Source of the DNA: Datura wrightii
Taxonomy: Eukaryota > Streptophyta > Magnoliopsida > Solanales > Solanaceae
Assembly (NCBI GenBank): GCA_035772735.1
Contig: JASDFA010000007.1
Coordinates: 88,125,501-88,189,500 of the forward strand
DNA length: 64,000 bases
Reading direction: 5' to 3'
Part shown: positions 35,816 through 48,049 of the stretch, piece by piece
How the letters are laid out: each line of letters begins with the position of its first letter
Numbering within the stretch: position 1 is the stretch's first letter
Position numbers and translations under genes: made by a program
Notes under the pieces: model-generated
The model's database searches: none
What the model was told of the DNA's origin: nothing
What the model saw: only the letters and a program-made list of their open reading frames with translations

Positions 35816-37409
35816 GAGTCGTACCATGACTCATGCCATCAAACCCTAACATCATAGAGACCAACAATGACCCTCATCCACGAACAATTACATCAACCAA
35901 TGGGATGTCCTTAGACCCGTTACCACAGAATCTCCTACTGCAGAACTTGACAACGGGTGGCTCCACGGGTCGTTAGACCCTCCAATGACTCGTACCACGA
36001 GTCATTTTGAGCAAAATCTCAGATTTCCTGTTGCCTCTTATTTCAAATTCCCAAGTCTAGTCTTAGGCACTTTTGGGGTATTATAATTATGAAGCATGAA
36101 CATGAAGAATCATGAAACATGAGGAGCAATGGAGATTATCATAATTGACATACTCCAAGTGACCATCATGCTGCCCAATCTGTACCCCTACTTGGGAGGG
36201 TATGCATACCTTGTCAAGGGTAAAGGAGATGAAGGCGTGATATCACTCATGATCCTAGAATAAGGAATATATCCTCAACTGGCGAGGAATCCTTAGGCTA
36301 GGGGCAAGGGAGACACTCTCAATTGTCGAGGACCCCTTATCCTATTGTGGCATGTAGTTCTTAAACCTAGTTACACGGAACCCCAGTCTACTCGGTGTTA
36401 AATACTACTCTCAAAACCATAAATAGTGCTCATATCATAATTGTGAAACATGGAATTTAAATGGACTAGTTAAAAACTTGGTGAATACACAAATTCCCTG
36501 ACATACATGAACTAGCTATGAAAATAAGTGTTAAAAATTACAACCATGATACATAACTTGATATTCATGAAATTCATGCATAATTGAGTAATTCATTATA
36601 ACATGAAACTAGATATTTTCATCATATAATCATAATCATAAATCGTAGATGGGATTATGAGAGAATCAAATTTATAAGAGATTCATAAAGTTTTGCATAG
36701 AAAGGGTCTAACCCAAGAAATTCATCAAAATCATCATTGGAGACTTTAAGAAATTGAAATCATGAAATTAGACTTGAGATTGGTAAAAAGAGTGGAAGAA
36801 ATCCCCCATCCATAACCCCACATACCTAGGCTTTGATGAAATCTTGCTAAGACTTGAGTTCGTAGAAAATTAAGAGGAGGAAGAACACCAATTGCTTGAG
36901 GACTTGAGAGGATTTGATCTTCAACTTTAGGTGTTTGGAGTATAATGAAGGTTAAGGATAAGTATAATCCCCTAGTAAGCCCCTTAGGAAATCCAAAACA
37001 TACTCTCTTAGGAGTTAAAACCATAGGAAGTTATGAACATACCCTTCTTAACTCGCATTTAAAAATCTTCCCGCTAGTGACCACGACCCATACAATGGTC
37101 CATTGGTCTTTCCAATGACCTGTACCATGCCTCGTGGTTACCTGAAACTGTCTTGAACAGTACTCTAGATCTCATCCCAATATCCCATGTTGCGACCTGT
37201 CTTAGGGTACAATGAGTCGTCCTACAACTCTGTGGTTCTGGGGTAGGGGGGGTCTTACCAAATTAGGGTCTCTTCAGGATGGGTGCACCAACGACCCATT
37301 GGACCATGTGATGATTTATCCCATGGGCCATTTTGTCCCGGTGCCAATTTCTTTGTTGGCTTTCTACCTCATGTCTAGGATCTTATAATAGGGGTTTTAG
37401 GTTATTACA

Positions 37410-37424
37410 TTATCTCCCCCTTGG
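37410..37424 (-). other. Polypurine tract of element C
   Basis: Minus strand CCAAGGGGGAGATAA immediately before LTR start TGTAATAACC. Confidence 0.82.
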
Positions 37425-37674
37425 GAACATTCATCCTTAAATGGAGACTAAATAAGCTCAAAAGTTAGGGAAAGAGCTGCAACCTCAAAACTAAATGCTA
37501 TGAACTGAATATTGATGGAACGAGTGACTCCAAATAGAGATACATAGTTGAACGGAATACATGAATCATATATACATGCTAAAATAAGAGAGTAACTAAG
37601 AGACATGGAACTGACATGAAATTGAATAGAGTACTAAGAAGAAAACTAGTACCTCACACTAGAATTGAGCTGGA

Positions 37675-38840
37675 AGGGCAGAGGTTGAGGGTACTTGGCC
37701 ATCATATCTGCTTCGGCTTTCCAAGTAGCTCCCTCTACTAGATGATTCATCCAAAGGACTTTCACTTAAGCGGCCTACTTATTCCTCAACTTTTGAACCT
37801 GGCAGTCAAGAATCTCAATTGAAGCTTCCTCATAAGTGAGACTGTCCTTCACATCAATACTCTCTACAGGTACAACTAGAGCTAGATCGCCAATGCGCTT
37901 CTTCAATAATGACACATGGAAAAGTGGATGAACTAATGCCAACTCTGCAGGCAACTCCAACTCATAAGCCACACTACAAATGTGTCTCAGAATCCTATAA
38001 GGACTAACATATCAAGGACTAAGCTTCCCCTTCTTACCAAATCTCATCACACCCCTTCATGGGTGACACCTTTAGAAATACCCAATCATCAACACTAAAT
38101 TCAAGCTCTCTTCTCCTCGTATCCACATAAGACTTCTGATGACTCTGAGTTGTATTCAGCCTTTCTCTAATAAGAGAAACTTTCTCCATAGCCTCATGAA
38201 CTGAATCTGGTCCTATCAACATAGCCTCGCCTACCTCAAACCATCTAATAGGTGACCTATATCTCCGCCAATAAAGAGCCTCAAAGGGAGCAATCTGAAT
38301 AGTGGAGTGATAACCGTTATTGTAGGCAAACTCTATAAGAGGCAAGTGGTCATCCCAACTATCCTTGAATCAATCACACAAGCTCTCACCATTTCCTCCA
38401 AAGTTTGAATTTTCCGCTCAGCATGACCATCTATTTATGGGTGAAAAGTTGTGCTAAGATTCACCTTAGTACCAAGTCCCTTCTGAGATCTCTAAAACTA
38501 CGAGGTGAACTGACTACCCCTATCAGAAATGATGGAAAATAGAACCCCATGGAACCTAACTAATTCCTGAATCTAAATTCTAGCATAATCCTCGGCTAAA
38601 TTCGTAGTCTTAACTGGTAGAATATGTGAAAACTTAGTTATTTGGTCCATAATCACCCATATAGAATCATGTTGTCAATGCGTACAAGGTAAACCTGTAA
38701 TGAAGTCCATATTTATCTCTTCCCAATTCCAAGTAGGAATACTAATATCTTGTAGCATACCTCGCGGTCTCTAATTCTCAACCTTCACCTATTGGCAATT
38801 TGGATACTTAGCCATAAATTCTACAATGTCCTTCTTCATG
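37675..38840 (-). pseudogene. Element C integrase and chromodomain
   Basis: Minus-strand frames: 38034-38345 (IEFAYNNGYHSTIQIAPFEA, then DTRRRELEFSVDDWVFLKVS), and 37775-37972 (MAYELELPAELALVHPLFHV, the GPY/F end, then EILDCQVQKLRNK of the chromodomain). The chromodomain continues in broken form to about 37675 with the VEGATWKAEADMMAKYP block. The core at 38400-38840 has the FHP and DRLTK regions interrupted by stops. The domain set is the same as in B, so C is also Tekay/Del type. Confidence 0.82.
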
Positions 38841-39049
38841 TCATTCTACTAACAAACTTCCTATAGATCACGGTACATCTTGGTGGCATCTAGATGGATA
38901 GACTACCAAGATCTGTGAGCCTATTTCAATATCCACTCTCATATGTCATCCACATCTGGAACACATAATCGACCCTGATATTGGAGTACACCAGCTCCCC
39001 TTGGGAGAAAACCTCCTCCTTCTAAGTTCGGACTGCTTCCTTTAACTTG

Positions 39050-40480
39050 ACCAAGATAAAATCTTCATCTTGCCTTGCCTAACTTCTGACAATGAAGACT
39101 CCAACCCATTCTGAACAATGACACCCATCTGCTTAGTCAGTAAGGCAAACCCCCCAGTGAACAAGCCTATGAACATCTCTAGCTAACTCCTTATTCCCAT
39201 TTCCATATGAGTTACACTCCCCATAGACAACCTGCTAAGAGCATCAACCACTACATTAGCCTTTCCCAGATGATAAAGAATACTCATGTCATAATCTTTG
39301 AGAAGCTCAAGCCATCTCCATTGCTGCAAATTTAGGTCCTTATGAATAAACAGATACTAAAGGCTCTTTTGATCCGTGAACACATCAATATAGACCCTAT
39401 ACAAATAGTGCCTCCAAATATTTAAGGTACACACACCACTGTTTCTAACTCAAGGTCATGTGTTGGGTAATTCTTCTCATGACTCTTAAACTATCTCAAG
39501 GTATAACCAATGACCTTTCCATATTGCATTAACACACATCCTAGTCCAACCCTCGAGGCATCACAATACACTACAAAGCTATCCATGCCCATTGGTAGGA
39601 TCAAAATTGGAGCTGAAGTGAGTCGCATCTTCAACTCCTAAAAACTCTTCTCACACTTGTTGGACCACTAAAACTTGATTCTTCTAGATCAACTTGGTCA
39701 AAGGTGAGGCCATGGATGAAAATCCCTCTATGAATCTCCTGTAGTAGCCCACTAAACCAAAAAAGCTTCTAATATCTATAGGATTGATAGGTCTAGGCCA
39801 GTTCTTCGCTACCTCTATCTTTTGAGAGTCTCCATGCACACCCTTACTAGACACCATATAACCAAGGAACGTAACTAATTTCAGCGAAAACTCACACTTG
39901 CTAAACTTAGCAAATAGTTGATGGTTCTTAAGAGTCTGCAACACAATCCTCAAATGAGCAGCATGCTCCTCTTCACTCCAAGAGTATATGAGGATATCAT
40001 CTATGAAGACAATGATGAATATATCCAAGTACTACTTGAACACCCTGTTCATCAAATCCATGAAAGCTATAGGAGCATTCGTTAGTCCAAAAGACATAAC
40101 TACAAACTCATACTGATCATACCAAGTCCTGAAGGCTACCTTCGGAATGTCAGACGCTCTAACTCTGAGATGATGATAGTCGGATCAGAGGTTTATCTTT
40201 GAAAAGAATATAACACCCTGAAGCTGGTCAAATAAATCATCAATCCGGGGAATGGGGTACTTATTCTTGATTGTGAGTTTGTTTAATTGGGGATAGTCGA
40301 TACACATCCTGAGAGAACCATCTTCCTTCCGCACGAAGAGGATTGGAGCACCCTACGGGGGCTTAGTAGGCTTGATGAAACCCTTATCTAGGAGATCCTT
40401 CAATTGTTCTTTTAACTCCTTAATCTCGGCTACAGCCAATCTGTAAGGAGGAATGGATATGAGTTACATCAGGGAGGAGG
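39050..40480 (-). pseudogene. Element C reverse transcriptase and RNase H
   Basis: The frame 39684-40028 contains the RT catalytic box FIIVFIDDILIY, EEEHAAHLRIVLQTLK, FAKFSKCEFSLKLVTFLGYM and the thumb WPRPINPIDIRSFFGLVGYYRRF. Upstream (40030-40480) are broken palm/finger segments with the PPY, LLDKGF and W-GAPIL motifs. RNase H follows at about 39050-39600 with a VYCDASR-like start and DQKSLQY-like block, with stops. A few substitutions in the catalytic box region suggest RT was inactivated mainly by stops elsewhere. Confidence 0.82.
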
Positions 40481-40829
40481 TCAATACCAAAGATAATCTC
40501 CCACTCTAGAGGAACTCCTGGCAGACCATCTTGGAATACCTCTGGATACTTACAAACCACAGAGACTGACTAAGGAGAATCCTTAACCCGAACTAAATGG
40601 TATACAAACCCTTAGAGATCATATTCCTAGCCTTAAGGTAGGAGACAAAGTGACCTACAGGCACTGTTGAACTACCCCTCCACAGAAGGACTGGCTCACC
40701 CAAAAATTGGAACTCTACCAATCAGGTTCTATAATTAATTGAAGTATATCAAGCATACAACCAATCCTTACCGAAGATAACATAAAAGTCGGTCATGTCT
40801 AACTCTACTAAGTCGGTTGAGGTGACTTT

Positions 40830-41100
40830 CTAAATAACTGTAATAGGGAAATTTTTGTATACCCTCCTTGCTAAGACTGACAATCGTACAAGAGTAAAGA
40901 CTAAGAAGGGTTTTGAGAGAATTTTGGAATTGACACTAAAATCGATAGCAACATAGGGATTCACAAAGGATAATATGGCTCCTAAATCTAGCAATGCATA
41001 AACATCAAGACGAAAAACTCGTAACATACCCGTGACTACAGCTGGTGATCTCTCTTCTTCTGGCATGATGACAGGGCATGGAAATAATTCTAGCGTTATC
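40830..41100 (-). pseudogene. Element C aspartic protease
   Basis: The frame 40830-41066 reads VVTGMLRVFRLDVYALLDLG, then AILSFVNPYVAIDF. The active-site LDPGA is LDLGA here, so Pro is replaced by Leu; the catalytic Asp remains. The protease C-terminal flap region continues left with stops. Confidence 0.8.
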
Positions 41101-41153
41101 CGCCACCTTCATTAGATGATGCGCTTTGCTATGATAGGCGATTGTTAGAGCTA

Positions 41154-41964
41154 CTAAAGAAGTGGTTGAGGCATGGCCTCTATCGTCACCCTATTTAGCT
41201 GAAGGACAATCCTCGAGTCTGTCTCCAGGCTTCCACACTCGAAGCATGCATATGAACTAACTAAGCACCCTCCAGGGTGGTTCGTACCACATTTCTTGTA
41301 AGTTGGGAAAGTGTGTCCTCCTAGCATGCTCCTCTGAGTCTTAGAGCCTAATGCTCTACCCCTATGATCACCTCTAGTCCTGGATGGGATACTAGCTGAC
41401 AATGGAGCAGGGGCTAATGACTTTTAATGGGACTGTGAGTGATCTCCACCTCCCGATCTCTACTGAGAGTACGCAAAGTTCCCTATCCTAGCCCTCTTGG
41501 TCTCTCTTCTCCTTCAACTTCTCCGTCTCCATCTTCTGGGAATGAATTATGAGTTGACAGATATCCATGTCACTGATAAGCATAGTGGTCCTACATTCTT
41601 TGGCACTAGATCTGAGACCCCTAACACAAACTTTCTCATACGATCCGTTGGCTCGACAATTATATTCAGAGCATACTTGGACAATTGAGTAAACTCCAAG
41701 GCATACTCCTAAACAGTCATGTTATTCTGCTTCAAGTTGATGAACTTTGCTTCCTTTGCTTTCCTCAATTCTCGGGAAAAGAACCTATCTAAGAAAGCTG
41801 TCACGAACTTATCCCAATCAAGTGGAACTCCTCCTGCCCTACGACCTTCCTTCCAATACCTGAACCATATGTGAGCTACCCAGTTTAGCTAATAGGAGGC
41901 CAAATCTGCACTCTCCACTCTCCAAACCTCCATAATCCAGGTAATCTTCTAGATCTCATCAATG
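41154..41964 (-). pseudogene. Element C gag, 5' truncated
   Basis: On the minus strand the sequence starts in the capsid at MFIDEI (matching FIDEIVKI in A), passes the DKFVTAFLDRFFSRELRK block and FVLGVSDLV, and reaches a nucleocapsid part in 41154-41402 with CFECGSLETDSRIV, a damaged zinc knuckle. The first third of gag is absent; 41965 is an abrupt junction to integrase sequence. Confidence 0.78.
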
Positions 41965-42535
41965 AACATCTGTCTATGGGTGAAAAGTTGTGTTAATCTT
42001 CACTTGAGTACCAAGACCCTTATAAAATGATCTCCAAAACTGAGAGGTGAATTGAGTACCCCTCTCTGAGATGATATACAATGAAACTCCATGCAATCTA
42101 ACTAACTCCAGAATGTAAAGTCTAGCATAGTCCTCAGCCAAATCTATAGTTTTGACCGGTAAGAAATGTGCTGATTTGGTCAACCTATCTACAACCACCA
42201 ATGTATAGTCATACTGTCAGCATGTAAAAGGCAAACCAGTAATGAAGTCCATGTTGATATCTTCCCACTTTTAAGTAGGAATATTGATGTCCTAAAGAAT
42301 ACCTCCAGGTCTCTAATGCGCAACCTTCATCTATTGGCAATTTGGACATTTAGCCTCAAATTCTACTATGTCCTTCTTCATTCCATTTCACTAATAGACT
42401 TCCCATAGATCATGGTACATCTTGGTGGCACCTAGATGGATAGAGTACCAAGAGTTATGAACCTCTCCCCACATCCATTCTCTCAAGTCATCCACGTTCG
42501 GAACACACAGACGGCCCTAATATCATAGTACACTA
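41965..42535 (-). pseudogene. Integrase fragment of another Gypsy copy
   Basis: The frame 41974-42201 encodes VVVDRLTKSAHFLPVKTIDL, then LVRLHGVSLYIISERGTQFT and the NTTFHP block. The first part (42210-42535) is the zinc domain with KCPNCQ and DINMDFITGLP between stops. The second core motif reads ISERG, so the catalytic Asp is Glu. It ends exactly where gag of C begins, and at 42535 it is cut by the next element. It duplicates a domain already present at 38400-38840, so it is from a second copy. Confidence 0.85.
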
Positions 42536-43865
42536 ATCTTGTGCTTATTTATACACTCGCTTACCACATTTTACCCATCTTTCATCATGTTCTGAGAAGA
42601 TCATCCTTATAAAATGCAAAGTTTCATGAAAGTGATTGTAGAAAGAGCTAATAGATGTCTCTAGATGATTTTTGCAGGTAAGAAAAGGAAAAATACTCAA
42701 AAAAGGTGCAAGGTGTGAAGAAAAAAGAATTCGAGGAAAACATGGCCTGGTGAATTGGGAGAAGTGGTGTGCTAGGCCTCAAACTCAAGAAAAATTATTC
42801 ACAGCCTGGTGTTATGGCTGAAGTGGCATGCCAAGCACTAAACTTCAAAAGAATTTTGATCAATACCTTGGCCAACTAAGAGAAGCAACACGCCATAGAG
42901 GAAGAAAAACCAAAAAAATTTCTAACACTTTGGTGCATTGAGAGAAGTGGCGTGCCAACACCTAAACTACAGAATTGTTTATCAACACCTTGGTGAAATG
43001 GCTGAAGTGGTGCACCAAGAGCCAAAATTTAGATGAAGTTCAAGCCATGTCTGGTGCATTGGGTGAAGTGGCATTTGTTAGGGATATACGATATTGTTTG
43101 GGGGAAGAACGAGAGACAAGAAGTTTTATTTTCTTCTTAGGTTTTTCTTCATTACTTATTACTTTTGTTTGTTTTTTGAATGATGATTCTTATGATATCC
43201 CTCTTGAACATGAGTGGCTAAACACCTTTATTCTAGGGTTTTGGCCACAAACTTGATGGTTGTAGTTTAAAGTTCATTTATGCAAGACATTTAAATCTTC
43301 TTCTTTATATTATTTATGCGTACTTGATTTAATGTTTGTTCGTTAGTGTGATCATCTTTCTAATAAATTCTATTTGCTCATTATTTGAACTTGAAAGAGG
43401 GAATGAATGAGGGTTAAAAGAAGCATAGAGTAGGTTTTGATTCTTTGTCGAGATTTTGGGGAATTAATTTTATTGTTGTGGATGGGGATATACCCTGCAA
43501 CCTACTTTATTAAATCAAGTATCTTCAATAGTCATCTCACAATTCTCCTATAACCATAGGGATACAGATATTAGGGTTAGTGAGATAGTTCTCGACTATT
43601 TGAAAGAATAAGTTGCAAAATGCGTTCATAGCTTGAAACTAATAGTCTTTAGTAGATTAGGTTTAGTGTAATAGAACCCTAAAACTCAACCTGAAAGCAA
43701 TAGTGTCAAGACCTTGGATCTTAATCATCATTTGAATCACAACTCTCTTGAAAATGAATTTCTATTAGATTTAATTTATATTTCAAGTTAGTAGAAAGTA
43801 CACTTAAAACTCTTGCGAAACTATAATTCTATTTTTCTTGAATAGTGAAATAAGGATTCAAACTA
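42536..43865 (+). mobile_element. Athila/Tat-like LTR fragment with internal repeats
   Basis: Starts near TGTGCTTATTTATACACTCG and runs to the LTR remnant at 43866. Like LTR H it has a motif array in the first half, then AGAACGAGAGACAAGAAG, TGAGTGGCTAAACACC (H: TGAGTGGCTAAATTTCC) and GGATGGGGATATACC blocks. The end is missing, so it is truncated. The 93-codon frame at 42975-43256 crosses the array and is not supported as a gene. Confidence 0.6.
42746..43085 (+). repeat. Six-copy, about 61-bp tandem repeat
   Basis: Units begin near 42746, 42805, 42866, 42928, 42988 and 43050, each with a C(C)TTGGTG-like start, then GAAGTGGYGTGCCAA-like sequence and an A-rich spacer. Spacing is 59-62 bp; units are strongly diverged outside the core. 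Confidence 0.82.
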
Positions 43866-44211
43866 TATCCAATACCCCAAAAGTGCCCAAGACTAGACCT
43901 GTGATTTAAAAAATGAAAAGTAGCAAAAATCGAGAAAATTTTCTCAGAACGAGTCATGGTACAGGTCGTTGATGCAACTAACGACCCGTTGGATGTGTCC
44001 GTGGTAAGGTACTATAGGTTTGGAGTTGGAAGTAACGGGTCTAGGAACAACCCGTTGTCTGATGTAACAAGTCTATTTATGCCATATCTTATGATTGTTT
44101 CTACTTAGTGTATGCTTATGCTTAGGTTATCCATGTAACATGGATTAGCTTGGAGTCATTCATGGTTCTAGCTCCTGTGTTACATTCGGGGTTTATGCTT
44201 GAATCGTGACA
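43866..44211 (+). repeat. Collapsed Tekay LTR (middle deleted)
   Basis: Begins TATCCAATACCCCAAAAGTG, like the start of D (TATAATACCCCAAAAGTG), has AACGACCCGTTGG motifs, then at about 44085 jumps to the LTR terminus (GCTTGGAGTCATTC ... GAATCGTGACA). About 1.9 kb of the usual LTR is missing. Confidence 0.72.
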
Positions 44212-45950
44212 TTGACACACCTTCTTTTCTTTTTATAAAACTACAAATCTTTCAGGTTAATTCATGTAAATTTCTTCCTCCATATATCAATTAAAGAAGG
44301 TTGACTTTACATCCATTTGATAGATTTGAAGACCGTACACGATGAGCAATGTTATTAACACTCGAGTAGATGTAATCCTTGTTATCGACGAGTATGTGTC
44401 AAAATAGTCAAGTCCTTCTTGTTGTCTAAAATCCTAGACAATGAATCTTGCCTTATATTTATCAATAGTGCCATCACTTTTCATTTTTCTTTTGAAGATC
44501 CATTTGTAACCTAAAAGTTTATTTCCTGAAGGAAGGTCAACCAACTCCCAAGTATCATTGTTTAATATGAATTCTACTTCATTATTGATTGTCTCTTACT
44601 AATACCGTGCTTTTGAAAAAGATATTGCGTCTTTGAAAGTTTGAGGCTCATTCTCTACTAAGAAAGTCAAAAAGTGAGGACCAAAAGAAAGATATCCTTT
44701 GATGTTTGATACACTTGGACTTTCTTCTTAAGGCCTACTTTCATTTATTTTTTTTAGGTCATTTAGGTCTTTCACTAGGCAACTCACAATTTTTTTATAC
44801 AAATAAATATTTTTAAAAAATTCGGCATTATCTGATTTAATTACTATATTAATATGAATACCGAAAATTTCTAATTTGTGAACCATAAAAATGATATTCC
44901 TTACTATTAGTTGCATATCTTATGAATACAGTCTATGGTTTTGGTCTTATTTTAAACTTTTTAGGTTTAGGAACTTGTGCTTCAGCTAAGCATCCTCACT
45001 CTTTGAAATAGTTTACATTGAATTCTTTTTCTTTCCATTTTTCATGCGGAATGGACTTTGTTTTACTATGGAGTACTCGATTGAGTATTCGACTAGCTGT
45101 AAGGATAGTTTCCCCACAAGTTCTATGGTAAACCAGAACTTATCAAACAAGACATTTATCATCAGGTTTAATGTCCTATTTTTCCGTTCCATAGTTTTAT
45201 TTGATTGTGGCATTTAAGGAGTTGTTGTTTAATGAATAATGTCATATTCTAAACATATTTCTTCAAAAGGAGATTCATATTCATCAACTCTTCCACTTCC
45301 AATCATTTTAATTTTCTTATTAAGTTGTGTTTCAACTTTATTTTTATAGTGTTTGAATGCGTTAATTGTTTCATCTTTCCTATTAAGTAAATAAACATGG
45401 AATTATCAAGCGCAGTCATCAATAAAAGTTACGAAATAATTTTTTCATCACGAGATGGTATTGACTTCATGTCAAAAATTTCTATATGAATTAAGTCTAA
45501 AGGATTGAAATTCCTTTTAATAGACTTATAAGGATGCTTAAAATACTTAGATTTCACACATACTTGACATTTTGAATTATTGCATTCAAATTTAGGGCAA
45601 TACCTCCAAGTTAATTATTTTTTGTGAGGTTTTGTAATTAACATGTTTCATACATGCATGGTACAAGTTATTTGACTTAAGTAAGAAGAAGCAGAACTTT
45701 TGTTCATGTCAATAGAGATTACATTAAGTTTGGAAAGATCCTCAGTGAGATAGCTTTTTCCTACATACATATCATTTTTGCTAATTATAATTTTATCGGA
45801 AATAAAAACATACTTGAATCCATTCTTGATCAGAAGTGATGTTGAGATCAAATTCTTTCACATTTCAGGAATATGAACGACATTGTTCAGAGTCATAATA
45901 TTGCCGATGGCATCTTCAAACCTATCTTTCCTGTTACTTCAGTCTTTCCA
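44212..45950 (-). pseudogene. Copia integrase and N-terminal RT, decayed
   Basis: Integrase motifs: 45013-45213 has PQSNKTMERKNRTLNLMINV (family P-Q-N-G-V-A-E-R-K-N-R-T), with the catalytic Glu of ERKNRT. The frame 44728-44916 lies in the C-terminal part of the integrase/linker. RT begins near 44530 with the family pattern DGTIDKYKARFIV, then FRQQEGLDYFDTYSSITRIT and YQMDVKSTFF, in frames with stops. RT palm catalytic residues are not present because the element is cut. Integrase zinc-domain remnants lie at 45540-45620. Confidence 0.82.
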
Positions 45951-46057
45951 GTAGCAGAATTTGCCATGAAAATTGTCTTGTCAGGTCCAACCAAAGTGTA
46001 GGAACCAAATAGTTACTTATTTGCATAAACATAGTGGGTTGCAGCAGAATCTATCCA

Positions 46058-46923
46058 TTACTCCTTGAGATTACCCACTAGGTTGCATTTTGAAAGCATG
46101 ACACACGAATTGTCCATGACTTCATTGATTTCTATCATGTTTGATTGATCCTTCTTCTTATCCTTCTTTGGAACACGACATTCTGAGGACATGTGACTAA
46201 ATCTGCCACAGTTGTAGCAATTTCCTTTCAACTTCTTATTCAAAAGACTCTTCGGTCCAGCAGGCCTCTTCCTTTTCTTTGAAGTTGTTGGTGCAGTTTC
46301 AACAATATTTGCCCCTATCATTGCTAACTCTCCACTTGCCTTCTTTTATGCAAATTTGTTGCCCTCTTCAATCATAGGACGAATAATCAGATCCTCCAAC
46401 TTCATTTTCATGTATTTGTGTTTGAAGTAATTTTTAGAAGTCCTTCACAAAGGAGGTAACCTCTCAATAAATGCAGCTACTTGAAATGCTTCATTTATGA
46501 TCATTCCCTTCAATAATAATAGAATTATTATTAGTAAAATTTTCAATACTTTTCGCAAAAATGTTAATACTGATCATACCTTCGTTAGAAGATTTGTAGA
46601 CACTGTAGACATTACACAGGCCATCTTCTAAACCATTAAGTATGTAATTTCTTATACAGGAAGTTAGAATGTTTTCAAGCCTCTGTCACCACAAATCATT
46701 CATTGTTAGGAGTTTCCTCTGACAGAATTGGGATATCCTCAGTGATAAACTTTTGCAGACCGAAGATGATTAAGTAGAAGAATATCTTCTGTTGCTTGCA
46801 CTTGAAATCTATGCCAAAAAACTTTTCAGGCTTTTCTGCCTATTCTATTGTCGGGTGCAGGAGTTACACGACGCGACGAGGCTACAATAACAAAACCATT
46901 AATATTTGTTGGCTCGCCCATTT
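46058..46923 (-). pseudogene. Copia gag with zinc knuckle, broken
   Basis: The likely start is ATG at 46921-46923 (MGEPTNINGFVIVASSRRVT), followed by a stop within about 35 codons (RKA then stop). A FKVQATEDILLLNHL-like part continues shifted. The frame 46058-46321 carries KKRKRPAGPKSLLNKKLKGN and the knuckle CYNCGRFSHMSSEC with intact CX2CX4HX4C spacing. The Lys/Arg-rich segment before the knuckle is usual for RNA-binding Copia gag. Confidence 0.82.
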
Positions 46924-48049
46924 TTTTTCAAAAACACAAACTAAATTAGTAAATCGGTGAAATTTTTATATCTTCAAATCGAGTAAAAATCAAGAGTATA
47001 TACTTAGCGAAGTTTTTATATCTTTAAATTGAGTATAATAATGAAGTAGAAAATCTAACAATTTTAGTCTCCCTTAAATAGAATACAAAAAATAACATAT
47101 TAAATTTCTTAAGTTTGTTATTCATGTATTCAAGACAATAAGCAAAAATGTAGAAGAAACAATAGAACATTAAAAATCAAAAGTTTTGAGTCCAACAGAA
47201 AACTGTGTTTTCTTAAGAAATTTAATCCTCTCATAATTGCCAAAAGTTATAGATAATACCTCCCAGGATAGAAAAGGGTTGGCCAATAGGAGGGGACGTC
47301 CCGGCCCGACCCGACCCAATACCGGCCCAGGTCCAGGTACCCGTAGTCTCGATTTCGACTGGCCCATATATATAAATGGGATAGGGGGACGGGACGAGAC
47401 AGATATTTTTACCGATTGTCTAGGCATGAATCGTCCCAGTACCGCCCCGGTTCATCCGGTCATTTAATTCAAATTTTTTTCTTTTAAAATGTGGTGTTTC
47501 CAACTGTTGGGGTGGGGGACCCAGAGGCTCTTTTCACCAATTTCAGTTGCAAAAAGCTCCCCCCACCCCCTTTAATTATTTTTACACCCTCATATTTTAA
47601 AAATTACACTTTGATCCTTTTTAATAACTATAAATACCCGCTCACAATTCATCTACTCTACAATCCATACTCTCTACAACTCACTCTCTCAATTCTCAAT
47701 TCTCATTCTCAAATCTCTCAATAATTAACATTCTCTCATTCTCCAAAATTTATAATTTCCAAATTTAAATTGTCTTAGTTATTTTTATTTTTAATATTTG
47801 TCACTTTGTGGGTTCAACTTGTGCTAACTATCAAATTTGGTGATATTCAAATTTCAAGTTGCTACATCAATCGAATTCCAACTATTGGTTATAATCATCT
47901 GTTTTTCCGTAGACATTTGATACATTTGTCCCATACTTCCTTTTGTTAATTTATTTATTTTTTACATTTAATTTTTTTATCTTATTTATTTAAATATACT
48001 TGTGTTATATTTATTTAGTTATAATTCATAAATTATAATATGAATTCTA

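Larger units (their letters stand above)
27388..36085 (-). mobile_element. Solo LTR D inside the LTR of C
   Basis: On the plus strand it begins TGTCATGATCCG and ends GGGGTATTATA (minus-strand start TATAATACCCC, with the expected TG altered to TA). Both sides have ATTAT (27383-27387 and 36086-36090), an exact 5-bp target duplication. Its own sequence is 27388-29425 plus 35821-36085, about 2.3 kb, the size of the Tekay LTRs of A and B. There are no internal-domain features outside element G. The U3 motif array is at 29100-29425 and 35816-36010. Confidence 0.9.
26734..41964 (-). mobile_element. Element C: truncated Ty3/Gypsy element with heavily nested 3' LTR
   Basis: Read on the minus strand it has gag, protease, RT, RNase H, integrase and chromodomain (41964 to 37675), polypurine tract (37410-37424) and a 3' LTR from 37409 to 26734. 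The 3' LTR starts TGTAATAACC and ends GGTCATGACA on the minus strand; its own sequence is 26734-27387 plus 36091-37409 (about 2 kb), the rest being nested elements D, G and H. The 5' LTR, primer site and 5' half of gag are missing, replaced at 41965 by a second integrase fragment. Confidence 0.85.

Noticed and set aside
42975..43256. 93-codon frame as a gene
   Set aside because: It crosses tandem units of an LTR fragment and has no recognised domain.
47237..47467. Gly/Pro/Arg-rich frames on both strands
   Set aside because: They are the G/C-rich subterminal motif zone of the hAT element.
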